Assembly: GCF_002115745.1 (NCBI RefSeq)
Contig: NZ_JFKB01000005.1
Span: forward strand, 62,001 to 126,000
Origin: Thalassospira alkalitolerans
GTDB lineage: Bacteria > Pseudomonadota > Alphaproteobacteria > Rhodospirillales > Thalassospiraceae
Length of the DNA: 64,000 bases
Direction of reading: 5' to 3'
The position numbers and the translations under genes were made by a program. Every line of letters starts with the position of its first letter. The stretch's first letter is position 1. This document shows positions 34,790 through 43,339 of this stretch, in pieces. The notes below the pieces were generated by a model. The model was not told the DNA's origin and ran no database searches. It saw nothing but the letters and a program-made list of their open reading frames with translations.

Positions 34790-35857
34790 TTATCTCCGGG
34801 CTCTGGGATCAAGAACGCGATAGAGCACATCGGAAAGCATATTGACCCCGATAAACACCGCCCCCACAACCACGGTGCCACCCAGAACCGCATTCATATC
34901 GGCATTGAGCAGCGAATTGGTGATGTAAAGGCCAAGTCCCGGCCAGGCAAAGATGATTTCAGTCAAAACCGATCCTTCGAGCAGGCTGGCATAGGACAGC
35001 GCGATCACGGTGATCAGCGGAACCATGACATTGCCCAGCGCATGGCGCCAGATGATGCGATGTTCGGAGATACCCTTGACCCGTGCTGTCAGGATGTATT
35101 CCTGGCTAAGCTGTTCAAGCATGAAGGAACGGGTCATGCGCGCAATATAAGCCAGCGAGAAATAGGCCAGGATCGATGCAGGCAGGATGATATGCGATAC
35201 CGCATTCCAGAACAGGTCCATGTCGCCTTCGATCAAGGTGTCGACCAGCATTAGCCCTGTCGTCGGCTCGATGAAATCAAGATAAAATGAATCCAGTCGG
35301 CCTGGTCCGGCAACCCAGCCAAGCTTCATGTAAAAGACCAAAAGCCCCATCAGGCCCAGCCAGAAGATCGGCATGGAATGCCCCGCAAGGCCAAGGATGC
35401 GCACGATATGATCGGGCCATTTACCCTTGTTAATCGCGGCAAAGACACCGGCCGGAATGCCCAGCGAAACACCAATAATGGTCGCAAGCGTGGCCAGTTC
35501 CAGCGTGGCCGGGAAAACCCGTTTGATATCGTCAAGTACCGGGTTTGATGTCAGGACAGAACGCCCGAAATCACCCTGAAAAATATTGCTGATATAAAGG
35601 AAGAACTGTTTCCACAGGGGTAGGTTCAGGCCCATTTCCTCTTTGACGCGCTGATAGACAGCTTCGCTGGCATGATCGCCAACGGCGGCAAGCACGGGGT
35701 CAATCGGCAGGATGCGACCGATCAGGAAGGTGACCAGCAAAAGCCCGAGAAACGTAATGAGAAGTGAAAAAATAATACGGAGCACACTTGCGCCCGTACG
35801 GGAAAAGAGACGGGCGCGTTTGCGCCCGTCTCGTGCGTTCCGAGTAACGGCGAACAT
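34790..35857 (-). CDS. Dipeptide ABC transporter permease (DppB-like)
   Basis: The 355-residue partner permease begins with a basic cytoplasmic leader and a first helix IIFSLLITFLGLLLVTFLIG, then the family motif GLNLPLWKQFFLYI and GDFGRSVLTSNPV. The coupling loop is around YILTARVKGISEHRIIWRHA. GGAG lies about 11 bases before the ATG at 35857. Its order between the binding-protein and DppC-like genes is the standard dppABCDF arrangement. Confidence 0.93.
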   Translation of the reverse strand: MFAVTRNARDGRKRARLFSRTGASVLRIIFSLLITFLGLLLVTFLIGRILPIDPVLAAVGDHASEAVYQRVKEEMGLNLPLWKQFFLYISNIFQGDFGRSVLTSNPVLDDIKRVFPATLELATLATIIGVSLGIPAGVFAAINKGKWPDHIVRILGLAGHSMPIFWLGLMGLLVFYMKLGWVAGPGRLDSFYLDFIEPTTGLMLVDTLIEGDMDLFWNAVSHIILPASILAYFSLAYIARMTRSFMLEQLSQEYILTARVKGISEHRIIWRHALGNVMVPLITVIALSYASLLEGSVLTEIIFAWPGLGLYITNSLLNADMNAVLGGTVVVGAVFIGVNMLSDVLYRVLDPRARR

Positions 35858-35872
35858 TCGACCGTTTTCTCC

Positions 35873-37462
35873 CTAGTCCTTGGTGATAAAGCGATAATAG
35901 TTGTTATCGAACGATGGGCCGAGGACGAAATTGTTCACATTCTTGCGCATGGATGCGATTTCGGTTTCCTGGAACATGATCACGAACGGACCGCTTTCGA
36001 GAACCTTTTTCTGAAGGTCTAAATACATTGCGGCACGTTTTTTATCATCGCGTTCAAGGGTTGCGGCATCGGTTTCAGCCGTCATTGCACCCGGGTTCCA
36101 TGCATTACGCCATGCAAGCGGCTTTGCAGTTGCATCGTCGGCGTTATCAGGGTTCCAGGCAAAGGTGGATGCGTTGGTGTGCGGATCCTGATAATCCGGG
36201 CCCCAGCGACCAATATAGATATCGTGCTGACGGGCACGGTATTTGGTCAGGGTTTGTTTGCCATCGCCCGGAATGATTTCCAGATTGATGCCAGCCTGCG
36301 CCCAGGTTGCCTGGATCGACTGTGCCATCGCCATGATGGCGGTGGTGTTACGCGTATCCATGGTTACGCTGAAACCATCACCAAGACCGGCATCTGCCAG
36401 GATTGATTTGGCTTTTTCAACGTCAAGCGAATACGGGTTTTCGTTATAGGCGCCAAGGAAACCTTCGGGCAGGAATGCCTGATGGATTTGGGCGCGACCG
36501 GCCAAAATGGTTTTGGCAATACCGTCGTAATCGACAAGGTATTTAAGAGCTTCGCGGACTTCCGGCTTGGACAGATAATCGTTTTTCTGTGACAGGCCGA
36601 GATACCAAAGCGCGCCTTTACCCTTGGACAGGAATTTTACATCCGGGTTGCTTTCGATCGAAGCGATCTGATCGGCTTCGAGGTTACGCGCGATATCGAT
36701 ATCACCCTTTTGCAACAAAAGCTGCTGCGAGGCGGCTTCTTTGACGTTGCGGATGATGACGCGTTTCATTGCCGGTGCGCCGTCCCAGTAATCTTCGTTT
36801 GCCGTCAGGCTAAGGCTTTCGCCTGCGGTCCATTTGTTCAGCGCGAACGGCCCGGAACCGGCATAGTTGGTGGTCAGCCATTCATGGCCAAGGTCACCGT
36901 CTTTTTCATGGGCAAGGACTTCTTCCTTGTCGATAACGGCACCGACGCCTGCGGTCAGGCAATACAGCACGAAGCTTGGTGCATACGGTTTATCGACTTC
37001 CATGACGAGTGTGGAAGAATCGGTTGCACGGATCTTGTCCTTGACGTTTTCCGGGGTAAAGCCGAACTGGCCAAGGATAAAGGCCGGAGACTGATCCAGC
37101 AGGATCACGCGTTGCAGCGAGAAGGCGGCATCTTCGGCGGTCAGATCATTGCCCGAGGCAAATTTGATCCCGTCGCGAATCTTGAAGGTAAAGGTTTTGC
37201 CGTCTTCGGAGACATCCCAGCTTGTCGCGATGACGCCGTACATTTTCGACACGTCGTCGTTGTCGAAACCAATCAGACGGTCATAGGTGTTACCGGCATA
37301 TTCCGCGCCCGAGAATTCGAAAATCTGGGCGGGGTCGAGTGTGATGATGTCATCAATAGCAAACGCCATGACAAGTGCATTTTTCGGCGTTTCGGCCATG
37401 GCAGCCATTGACGTGGTAACCAGTGCGGTTCCCATAACCAGCCCTGCGATCAGTTTGCGCAT
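35873..37462 (-). CDS. Dipeptide ABC transporter substrate-binding protein (SBP family 5)
   Basis: A 529-residue periplasmic binding protein with a signal peptide (cleavage near SMAAMAE) and the family-5 pattern ITLDPAQIFEFSGAEYAGN, SWDVSEDGKTFTFKIRDGIK and a C-terminal PFVIMFQETEIASMRKNV. It is the first gene of the transporter-dipeptidase operon. Ligands of this family include peptides, opines and nickel; the M19 dipeptidase in the operon favours dipeptides. A MITE-like inverted repeat lies 73 bases upstream. Confidence 0.92.
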   Translation of the reverse strand: MRKLIAGLVMGTALVTTSMAAMAETPKNALVMAFAIDDIITLDPAQIFEFSGAEYAGNTYDRLIGFDNDDVSKMYGVIATSWDVSEDGKTFTFKIRDGIKFASGNDLTAEDAAFSLQRVILLDQSPAFILGQFGFTPENVKDKIRATDSSTLVMEVDKPYAPSFVLYCLTAGVGAVIDKEEVLAHEKDGDLGHEWLTTNYAGSGPFALNKWTAGESLSLTANEDYWDGAPAMKRVIIRNVKEAASQQLLLQKGDIDIARNLEADQIASIESNPDVKFLSKGKGALWYLGLSQKNDYLSKPEVREALKYLVDYDGIAKTILAGRAQIHQAFLPEGFLGAYNENPYSLDVEKAKSILADAGLGDGFSVTMDTRNTTAIMAMAQSIQATWAQAGINLEIIPGDGKQTLTKYRARQHDIYIGRWGPDYQDPHTNASTFAWNPDNADDATAKPLAWRNAWNPGAMTAETDAATLERDDKKRAAMYLDLQKKVLESGPFVIMFQETEIASMRKNVNNFVLGPSFDNNYYRFITKD

Positions 37463-37534
37463 TTTGCGCCTCCCGTTATGTTGTTGTTGAATCCGTGGGC
37501 CTGATTTCAGTGGGGCGGCCCGCGTGATCTTGGG

Positions 37535-37654
37535 CCAGAACTTCGTCCCGGAAATATGGACCGGTTTGACAGTGTTTTGGTAACACGTCTAACTGGGCGC
37601 GACACGTCGGGTGAAGTGCCCCGAAGGATCCATATTTCCAGAACGAAGCTCTGG
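37535..37654. repeat. MITE-like pair of 26-bp inverted repeats
   Basis: The arm at 37535-37560 (ending GGAAATATGGA) matches the reverse complement of 37629-37654 (starting TCCATATTTCC) at 22 of 26 positions, with the mismatches mostly in a three-base block. The arms enclose 68 bases with no open frame. No target-site duplication is obvious. It could be a small non-autonomous transposon remnant or a large leader RNA structure. Confidence 0.5.
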
Positions 37655-37921
37655 AACCCCCGAAGCGAAGCATAAATTATACGATTAATCAATGACCAGA
37701 CGGTCAGGAATGCCCAAAAAACACGCAAGATACTGTGTGGTATCGGGCGAGTTCACGTATTGGTTGCGCATTAAGGTGCTTGGGGCGTGTTTTGAGTGCG
37801 CAGGGAGGTGTCAGGGGGGGGCGAGCACAGTGGTACCGTTACGGCACATGATGACACGGTGAAAGATGGCGCGACGTGTTTAGGAGGAAATCGCAGGGGG
37901 AGAGGGCCTGATTTCAGGCAC

Positions 37922-37949
37922 AAAAAAAGCCGCTTATCAAAGCGACTTT
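37922..37949 (-). terminator. Terminator of the first tRNA-Asp gene
   Basis: On the minus strand AAGTCGCTT, a TGAT loop and AAGCGGCTT form a nine-pair stem including one G-U pair, followed by seven T residues. It lies about 20 bases beyond the tRNA 3' end. Confidence 0.85.
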
Positions 37950-37968
37950 CCGTACTCTTTAAGAAGAG

Positions 37969-38045
<77 letters not shown>

Positions 38046-38410
38046 TTGGTGTGGCGCGGTTTATATAAGGGGAGGTTCGGTCTGGCAAGGGCTTTTTTTC
38101 AAAAAAATGAACCTGTTTTGCCCTTGATCGGATCGTATTTGTCAAAGCCGTTGAAAACCGGGTTCGGCTGTTGGCGTCGGGGCGGTGAATAAACAGGAAA
38201 TTGTGCCAGCCGAACCGGACGGGGCATGGGGTGTTTTGCCGTGGTGACGGGGATGAAAAGTTTGGATGGGAATGAGTGATTTAACTTCACGGCGTGGCGC
38301 GCTGGACAGCACAGGGGCAGGTTGAAGCAATGCTGGCTAAAATCGGAAACAAAAAAAACGCCAACGGCGAACCGTGGCGTCTTTTTTTGAACTTTCCATT
38401 AGGTGGAAAG
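38046..38410. other. Spacer between the two tRNA-Asp genes
   Basis: No coding region is accepted. The spacer holds the terminator of the second tRNA gene at 38351-38388 and presumably the promoter of the first. Confidence 0.5.
38351..38388 (-). terminator. Terminator of the second tRNA-Asp gene
   Basis: A hairpin with ACGCCACGG, a TTCG loop and CCGTTGGCGT (one bulged T) is followed on the minus strand by eight T residues. A T run on the plus strand is also present. Confidence 0.85.
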
Positions 38411-38487
<77 letters not shown>

Positions 38488-38713
38488 TCGGTGTGTGGCG
38501 CGGTTTCTAACAGCAGGTCCGAGGGGGCGCAAGACCTTTTTGCCCTGCTGGGGTACTTTTTTGGCTGCAACCATGCCGCAGACACCATGGCGCGTTTTGG
38601 GTCGCGCCAAATGTACCCCAAAGGTGGTGTTGGAGGGGGCGGGGCCGGAGAGGCATAGGGATCAGAGGTTGCCATATTGAGGGCTGGTTGGGGATGCGTG
38701 GGGCTGCCTTAGG

Positions 38714-39394
38714 GTGAGTTGGTGGTGGGTTATCCCTTTAACGTATTGCCAGAGCGTTGCTGCCATGTTGATCGCGTTCATGGTGTTTGATGCTGATCAA
38801 AGTTCCTACCTGCGGGCGTATGTAAAGCTTTGGGACGGTACGAAGCTGCTGCTAGCTGTTATTTTACCGCTGTTGCCGATTGAAGGCGCGGGTGGACCAA
38901 ATGGGGATGGACAGGCAGAGCGGGGCAGTAAACGCTGGGGGCGCGATGTGACCGATACAATCCTTGCCGTTCTGGACGAGATTGAAGCAGGCCTTGCTGC
39001 GCGACTTGATAATTGTGTGCCAGGGGATGATGCGCCGGATTATATGTGGGAAAATAAGGTGGCCGACCTTCGAATGTTGCGCTGTCTTGTCTTGCTTTGG
39101 AGCGGGCAGAGCGCGGCATTGAGCAGCGAGAACGAGGATGTTCGGCAATGGGTGATGGGACGTCTGCCCGCCGTGATCGAGCGATTGGACCGGATTGATG
39201 CCAAGATCGCCCGTTTTGTTACCCACAGCGCTGTTACCCATAATATCGTCGATATGGTTGCCGGTCGTACGGTCAGTGTTGGCAATGTTGGTAACAATCT
39301 GGGCATTCGTGATCGACGGGGGTGCAGATATGCCAAAGTAATGTCTTCAGGTTTGCCCGATGACACCAATGTCGCGTGTTTTCATAAAAAGTAA
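38714..39394 (+). CDS. Hypothetical helical protein
   Basis: The open frame gives up to 226 residues from a GTG at 38714; ATG starts at 38765 and 38780 are equally plausible since none has a good ribosome site. The N-terminal part is hydrophobic (LLLAVILPLLPIEG). The central part looks like amphipathic helices (TDTILAVLDEIEAGLAARLD, then RLPAVIERLDRIDAKIARF). I recognise no family. It could be a membrane-anchored coiled coil, or a non-coding reading; the reverse strand is also open in places. Confidence 0.4.
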   Translation: MSWWWVIPLTYCQSVAAMLIAFMVFDADQSSYLRAYVKLWDGTKLLLAVILPLLPIEGAGGPNGDGQAERGSKRWGRDVTDTILAVLDEIEAGLAARLDNCVPGDDAPDYMWENKVADLRMLRCLVLLWSGQSAALSSENEDVRQWVMGRLPAVIERLDRIDAKIARFVTHSAVTHNIVDMVAGRTVSVGNVGNNLGIRDRRGCRYAKVMSSGLPDDTNVACFHKK

Positions 39395-39414
39395 GACTGT
39401 GAACGGCGAAGACC

Positions 39415-39969
39415 CTATTCGCGCGGGAGCTCGCAACGTTCGGACAGTTTGGACAGGGCGGCAACTGTGGCCTGTTCGACCGTGGTGCCAAAGCCTGTTA
39501 CGCGACTGGCCAGAATGACATAGAGAGAGTCGATATGAAGCTGAATAACCAGTAGTTGCTTCATATTGGCCTTTGTCCGGTCCGCAACAAAGATTTCCAG
39601 TGATTTGGCGATTTGGGTCATCAGTGGATATTGAAACGTTCCGCCGAGCGACTTGACCGAATAGGCAAGGTCCGCACTATGTTCCAGCGCACCGGGAGAC
39701 TTGGACAGGTCGCCAACAGCGGCAACCACGACTTTGCGGCAGTCGGTAAGTTCCTTGCCGATGTCGCGGACAAAGGTTTCCTTGCTGCGCTGAACGACTT
39801 GTTCCAGCTCTTCGAGCTGTTGGGGTGACAGGTTAATGTCGAAACCCTTGACGAAATTGACCGCACGCCGCTTCAGATCCATCTGAGGCGGTATGATTTG
39901 GGCCTTTTTTTTATTGGTTTTATTTTCAGGCGTCACGATTTCTCTGGTCCCCCAATCAAAATGGGTCAT
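39415..39969 (-). CDS. HPt-like protein with the phospho-histidine replaced
   Basis: A 184-residue, mostly helical soluble protein. Residues about 98-127 follow the histidine phosphotransfer pattern A-H-x-x-K-G...LE, but the sequence is LAYSVKSLGGTF...AKSLE, with Tyr103 where the phosphorylated His would be. The helices before it (LSPQQLEELEQVVQRSKE) and after it fit a four-helix bundle. The start overlaps the stop of a receiver-domain gene by four bases (ATGA), so the two are coupled. The family resemblance is by pattern only; a general helical-bundle signalling protein is the alternative. Confidence 0.65.
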   Translation of the reverse strand: MTHFDWGTREIVTPENKTNKKKAQIIPPQMDLKRRAVNFVKGFDINLSPQQLEELEQVVQRSKETFVRDIGKELTDCRKVVVAAVGDLSKSPGALEHSADLAYSVKSLGGTFQYPLMTQIAKSLEIFVADRTKANMKQLLVIQLHIDSLYVILASRVTGFGTTVEQATVAALSKLSERCELPRE

Positions 39970-40463
39970 TTATCATCTGAGCTCCTTCTGTCGAGCCCGT
40001 CAAAATCAACCTGTCTGCGGCGACGATCCGGCCCAAAATAGGTGCCGGTGTTCACAAAATGCCGAGGGCGCGTGATTGCCGATACAAGCCGACTGTACAG
40101 TGCCTTGGCATTGAATGGTTTGGCAAGGAATTCTGTAATGCCGAGGTCGCGGGCCGTCGTAACATAGCGTTGTTCCGAATGTGCCGTAAGCATGATCACC
40201 GGTACAAAGCGGTTGGGTGAATTGATTGAGTTCCTGAGGACATCAAGGAATTCAAGACCATCCATTCCCTTAAGCCGCCATTCGGTGACGATGACATCAA
40301 TCCTCTGGGTCCGCAAAACTTCAAACGCGTCGTTCGGTGATTTGACACGCTGAACGGCCGTCGCACCTAAGTAGGCGAGCGTATCAAAAACGACTTGGGC
40401 CGAAATCTTGTCGCCGTCTACGACCAGAAAACTGATTTTGCTGAAATCGATCTTTGCGCTCAT
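39966..40463 (-). CDS. Receiver-domain protein with Glu at the phosphoacceptor position
   Basis: The 165-residue product is a single REC domain (about 10-130) plus a short basic tail with YFGPDRRRR, a motif I associate with alphaproteobacterial receiver proteins. The acidic pair appears as VVDGDK (Asp16, Asp18), the switch Thr is in MLTAHSE (Thr93) and the Lys in LAKPF (Lys115). The phosphoacceptor segment is DVIVTEWRLKGMDG, where Glu61 occupies the usual Asp position. Glu often mimics the phosphorylated state. It is translationally coupled to the HPt-like gene. No output domain is present. Confidence 0.85.
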   Translation of the reverse strand: MSAKIDFSKISFLVVDGDKISAQVVFDTLAYLGATAVQRVKSPNDAFEVLRTQRIDVIVTEWRLKGMDGLEFLDVLRNSINSPNRFVPVIMLTAHSEQRYVTTARDLGITEFLAKPFNAKALYSRLVSAITRPRHFVNTGTYFGPDRRRRQVDFDGLDRRSSDDK

Positions 40464-40786
40464 CCGGCCTTACTATCCTGTGCGTCGCCACGATCCTGAT
40501 CCTTGTTGTCTTTCAGGACCTTATCTTTCGTGAAGATCGTACTGTCACGGTACTAAATTCTTATACCTTTGTCTGAGTTGCAGCAAGACCAAAGCAGTCA
40601 GTTATTGCCATGCAAATCTGACAAATACTGACTTTTTCTGAGTTCTGGCCCCGTGCGGGAAGTGAACAAATGGCAGTTATGCTCTTTTTTGTTCGTGCTC
40701 GTACCTCGACAGAGCCCCGTATATTGGGGGTGCCCTTGGAATTAAAAGGGGCCGCTGCGAAGTATCTGACATGACAAGGGGAAAGC
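40464..40786. other. Upstream region of the receiver/HPt-like operon
   Basis: No gene is accepted. A GTAC...GTAC short dyad lies around 40540-40555. The region also follows the dCMP deaminase stop codon, and no terminator is evident. Confidence 0.4.
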
Positions 40787-41260
40787 TTAGGAAAGCGGTT
40801 CGGTGCTGCCTTCGTCGTCAATGACCTGAACTGCAACGCCGGCCTCGCCGAACATCTCGGTCGAGATTGTCATGTCTTGTTGCCAGCGTTCAAGGAAGTC
40901 CGGGGTCAGTTTGCTCTTATCGACAAAGACCTCGGCGATGCCAGCCTGAATAATGGCGCGCGCGCAATCACAACATGGAAAATGGGTGACATAAAGGGCG
41001 CAGCCATCAAGCGATGTGCCGGTGTAGCTGGCGTTATAAATCGCATTGCGTTCAGCATGTTCGGTATAGGCGTATTTTTCAGGGCGTTGATGGCGGCTTT
41101 CGATCGTGTCGTCGACACCGCGCGGGAACCCGTTATAGCCAACGGCACGGATTTCCTTTTTTGGGCCGATGACAACCGCACCAACCTGGGTGCTGCGGTC
41201 TTTTGACCACTGCGCGATATGGGATGCCAGTCCCAGGAAGCGATGATGCCATTTGCTCAT
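40787..41260 (-). CDS. dCMP/cytidine deaminase family protein
   Basis: A 157-residue zinc deaminase. The catalytic zinc site is EHAERNAIYNA (His and the proton-shuttling Glu) together with PCCDCARAII (two cysteines). The substrate region GYNGFPRGVDD is characteristic of the deoxycytidylate deaminase branch (ComEB/Dcd-like). This enzyme would make dUMP for thymidylate synthesis. It stands alone, divergent from the pyruvate kinase gene. Confidence 0.9.
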   Translation of the reverse strand: MSKWHHRFLGLASHIAQWSKDRSTQVGAVVIGPKKEIRAVGYNGFPRGVDDTIESRHQRPEKYAYTEHAERNAIYNASYTGTSLDGCALYVTHFPCCDCARAIIQAGIAEVFVDKSKLTPDFLERWQQDMTISTEMFGEAGVAVQVIDDEGSTEPLS

Positions 41261-41561
41261 TTAGCCGGACCCTGATTTGTGTATGTGGTGTGGTTGTCAA
41301 ATGCGATTGCCCGGACAGGCCGTGAGGCAAGGGCATTTGATGCTGCACTGCTTCTTTAAAGGAGTGCCCGCTTGTAATTGTCCAGAGAAAAATCACATTA
41401 TTGTAAAGGCATTAAACGAAAAGTCCCTGTTCAAATAGGGGCTGATTGACTATTAAGGGGATACCCCCAGATAAAAATCAGGACGTCTCGACGCCTCGCC
41501 GGGAAATCATGGCCGACGCGAAGAGCACTAATGGAAACCTAATAACAAGAGGTAATAGCCG
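41261..41561. other. Divergent upstream region of the deaminase and pyruvate kinase genes
   Basis: No gene is accepted. A GGGG-ATA-CCCC dyad lies at 41457-41467, about 95 bases before the pyruvate kinase start, and the adjacent sequence is A/T-rich. It may carry promoters for both genes. Confidence 0.4.
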
Positions 41562-42986
41562 ATGCGCCGACAACGTAAGGCGAAGATCATCGCAACCCTG
41601 GGGCCGGCGAGTTCGCATCCGGATACTCTGGAAACGATCGTAAGAGCGGGTGTTGATGTATTCCGGCTGAATTTCTCGCATGGTGAACATGCCGAGCATC
41701 AGGCGCGCTTTGAAACAATCCGCGAAGTCGAAGCCAAGCTTGGCCGCCCTATTGGCGTGCTGATGGATTTGCAAGGCCCGAAAATTCGCTGCGGCACCTT
41801 TGCCGACGAAAAGATCGAACTTGAAGCCGGTGCGAAATTCCATTTTGATATGGATAAAACACCAGGTGATACGAACCGTGTCTCATTGCCTCATCCGGAA
41901 GTTTTTGCGGCCCTTAAACCGGGTGCGAATCTTTTGCTTGATGACGGCAAGTTGCGGATGCGTGTTGATAAATGTGACGCCAAATCGGCAGAATGCACCG
42001 TTATAACCGGTGGACCGCTGTCGAACCGCAAGGGTGTCAATCTTCCCGATGTTATGCTGCCGATGTCGCCGTTGACGGACAAGGATCGCGTCGATCTGGA
42101 TTATGGTCTTGAGATGGGCGTTGATTTCGTTGCGCTTTCCTTTGTCCAGCGTCCTGAAGACGTTGCCGAAGCGCGCAAGATCATCAATGGCCGTGCGGCG
42201 ATTGTGTCGAAGCTTGAAAAGCCGCAAGCGATTGAGCATCTCGACGAAATCGTGGCACTTTCGGATATCATCATGGTGGCACGAGGCGACCTTGGTGTTG
42301 AATGCCCGCCAGAAGATGTGCCGATCCTGCAAAAGCGAATCATCAGGGCATGTCGCGAAGCCGGTAAGCCGGTAATTGTTGCCACCCAGATGCTGGATTC
42401 GATGGTGACAAACCCGGCCCCGACACGTGCCGAGGCATCCGACGTTGCAACCGCCATTTATGACGGTGCCGATGCGGTGATGTTGTCTGCCGAAAGTGCG
42501 GTTGGTAAATATCCGATTGAAACGGTCAGCATTATGGACCGGATCATGGTCCGGGTGGAGCAGGACGACCTTTATTATCGTATGCGCGATGCCAATCGTC
42601 CCGATCCGGAACACAACTCGCCGGATGCCATTAGTGCGGCGGCCCGTCAGGTGGCAGGGACAATTGGTGCCAAGGCGGTTGTGACCTACACCACGTCGGG
42701 GTCGACATCGCTTCGTGCGGCACGTGAACGTCCGGAAGTTCCGATTCTTGGATTGACGCCGAAAATCCAGACGGCACGTCGTATGACGTTGTGCTGGGGT
42801 GTGCATGCGGTATTCACCCGTGATGCGACCAACTTTGCCGAGATGGTCGGTATTGCCTGTGAAGTTGCCAAGCGTGAAGAATTCGCGGCAACCGGTGATT
42901 CGCTGGTGATTACCGCTGGTGTGCCGTTTGGGACGCCCGGCGCGACCAATATCCTGCGCATTGCGTGGTTGACGGCGAAAGATTAA
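41562..42986 (+). CDS. pyk: Pyruvate kinase
   Basis: A 474-residue glycolytic enzyme converting phosphoenolpyruvate and ADP to pyruvate and ATP. The N-terminus AKIIATLGPASS and VFRLNFSHG, the signature VSKLEKPQAIEHLDEI, the metal-binding MVARGDLGVECP and ATQMLDSM are all intact. The C-terminal regulatory domain is present. AAGAGG lies upstream of the ATG. A strong terminator follows the stop, so it is a single-gene unit. Confidence 0.97.
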   Translation: MRRQRKAKIIATLGPASSHPDTLETIVRAGVDVFRLNFSHGEHAEHQARFETIREVEAKLGRPIGVLMDLQGPKIRCGTFADEKIELEAGAKFHFDMDKTPGDTNRVSLPHPEVFAALKPGANLLLDDGKLRMRVDKCDAKSAECTVITGGPLSNRKGVNLPDVMLPMSPLTDKDRVDLDYGLEMGVDFVALSFVQRPEDVAEARKIINGRAAIVSKLEKPQAIEHLDEIVALSDIIMVARGDLGVECPPEDVPILQKRIIRACREAGKPVIVATQMLDSMVTNPAPTRAEASDVATAIYDGADAVMLSAESAVGKYPIETVSIMDRIMVRVEQDDLYYRMRDANRPDPEHNSPDAISAAARQVAGTIGAKAVVTYTTSGSTSLRAARERPEVPILGLTPKIQTARRMTLCWGVHAVFTRDATNFAEMVGIACEVAKREEFAATGDSLVITAGVPFGTPGATNILRIAWLTAKD

Positions 42987-43010
42987 ACGTTTCAAAGCGT
43001 TGTGAAATCA

Positions 43011-43042
43011 GACGGGTGGCAAATTGCTGCCCGTCTTTTTTT
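43011..43042 (+). terminator. Terminator of pyruvate kinase gene
   Basis: GACGGG (43011-43016) and CCCGTC (43030-43035) form a hairpin with an extended loop, followed by seven T residues. Confidence 0.88.
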
Positions 43043-43339
43043 GTGCTGATTTTAAGGGCCTCTGGCAGCTGCGCGACAAACTGCGGATAGGCGATTGTAT
43101 TGTTAATGTTTTTTTGAGTGTTTACCCCGATAGTCAAAGTGTCATGACAGATGCCTTTGTGTCTTTTGGATATGAGGAAAGGTCATGATCATGAGTTTAA
43201 AAGCTTTTTGGCTCTTGTGGTGTTGTTTGGGGTTGGTTGCTTTGCTATAAGCACTCAAAGACCAAATAAAAAACGTTGGTGTCGCAAGGGGTTGGCGCCA
43301 ATATGCCGTAAGGCACGGGACAGGGGAATTACTGCGATA

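Larger units (their letters stand above)
37463..37968. other. Gene-free stretch upstream of the dipeptide operon
   Basis: About 500 bases without an accepted gene. It holds the 26-bp imperfect inverted repeat pair (37535-37654) and the terminator of the first tRNA gene (37922-37949). The dipeptide operon promoter should lie here. Confidence 0.5.

Noticed and set aside
40561-40836. 91-codon minus-strand frame
   Set aside because: Overlaps the 3' end of the deaminase gene in another frame and lacks a recognisable start or motif.
41883-42995. 370-codon minus-strand frame
   Set aside because: Antisense to pyruvate kinase, which has all catalytic motifs.
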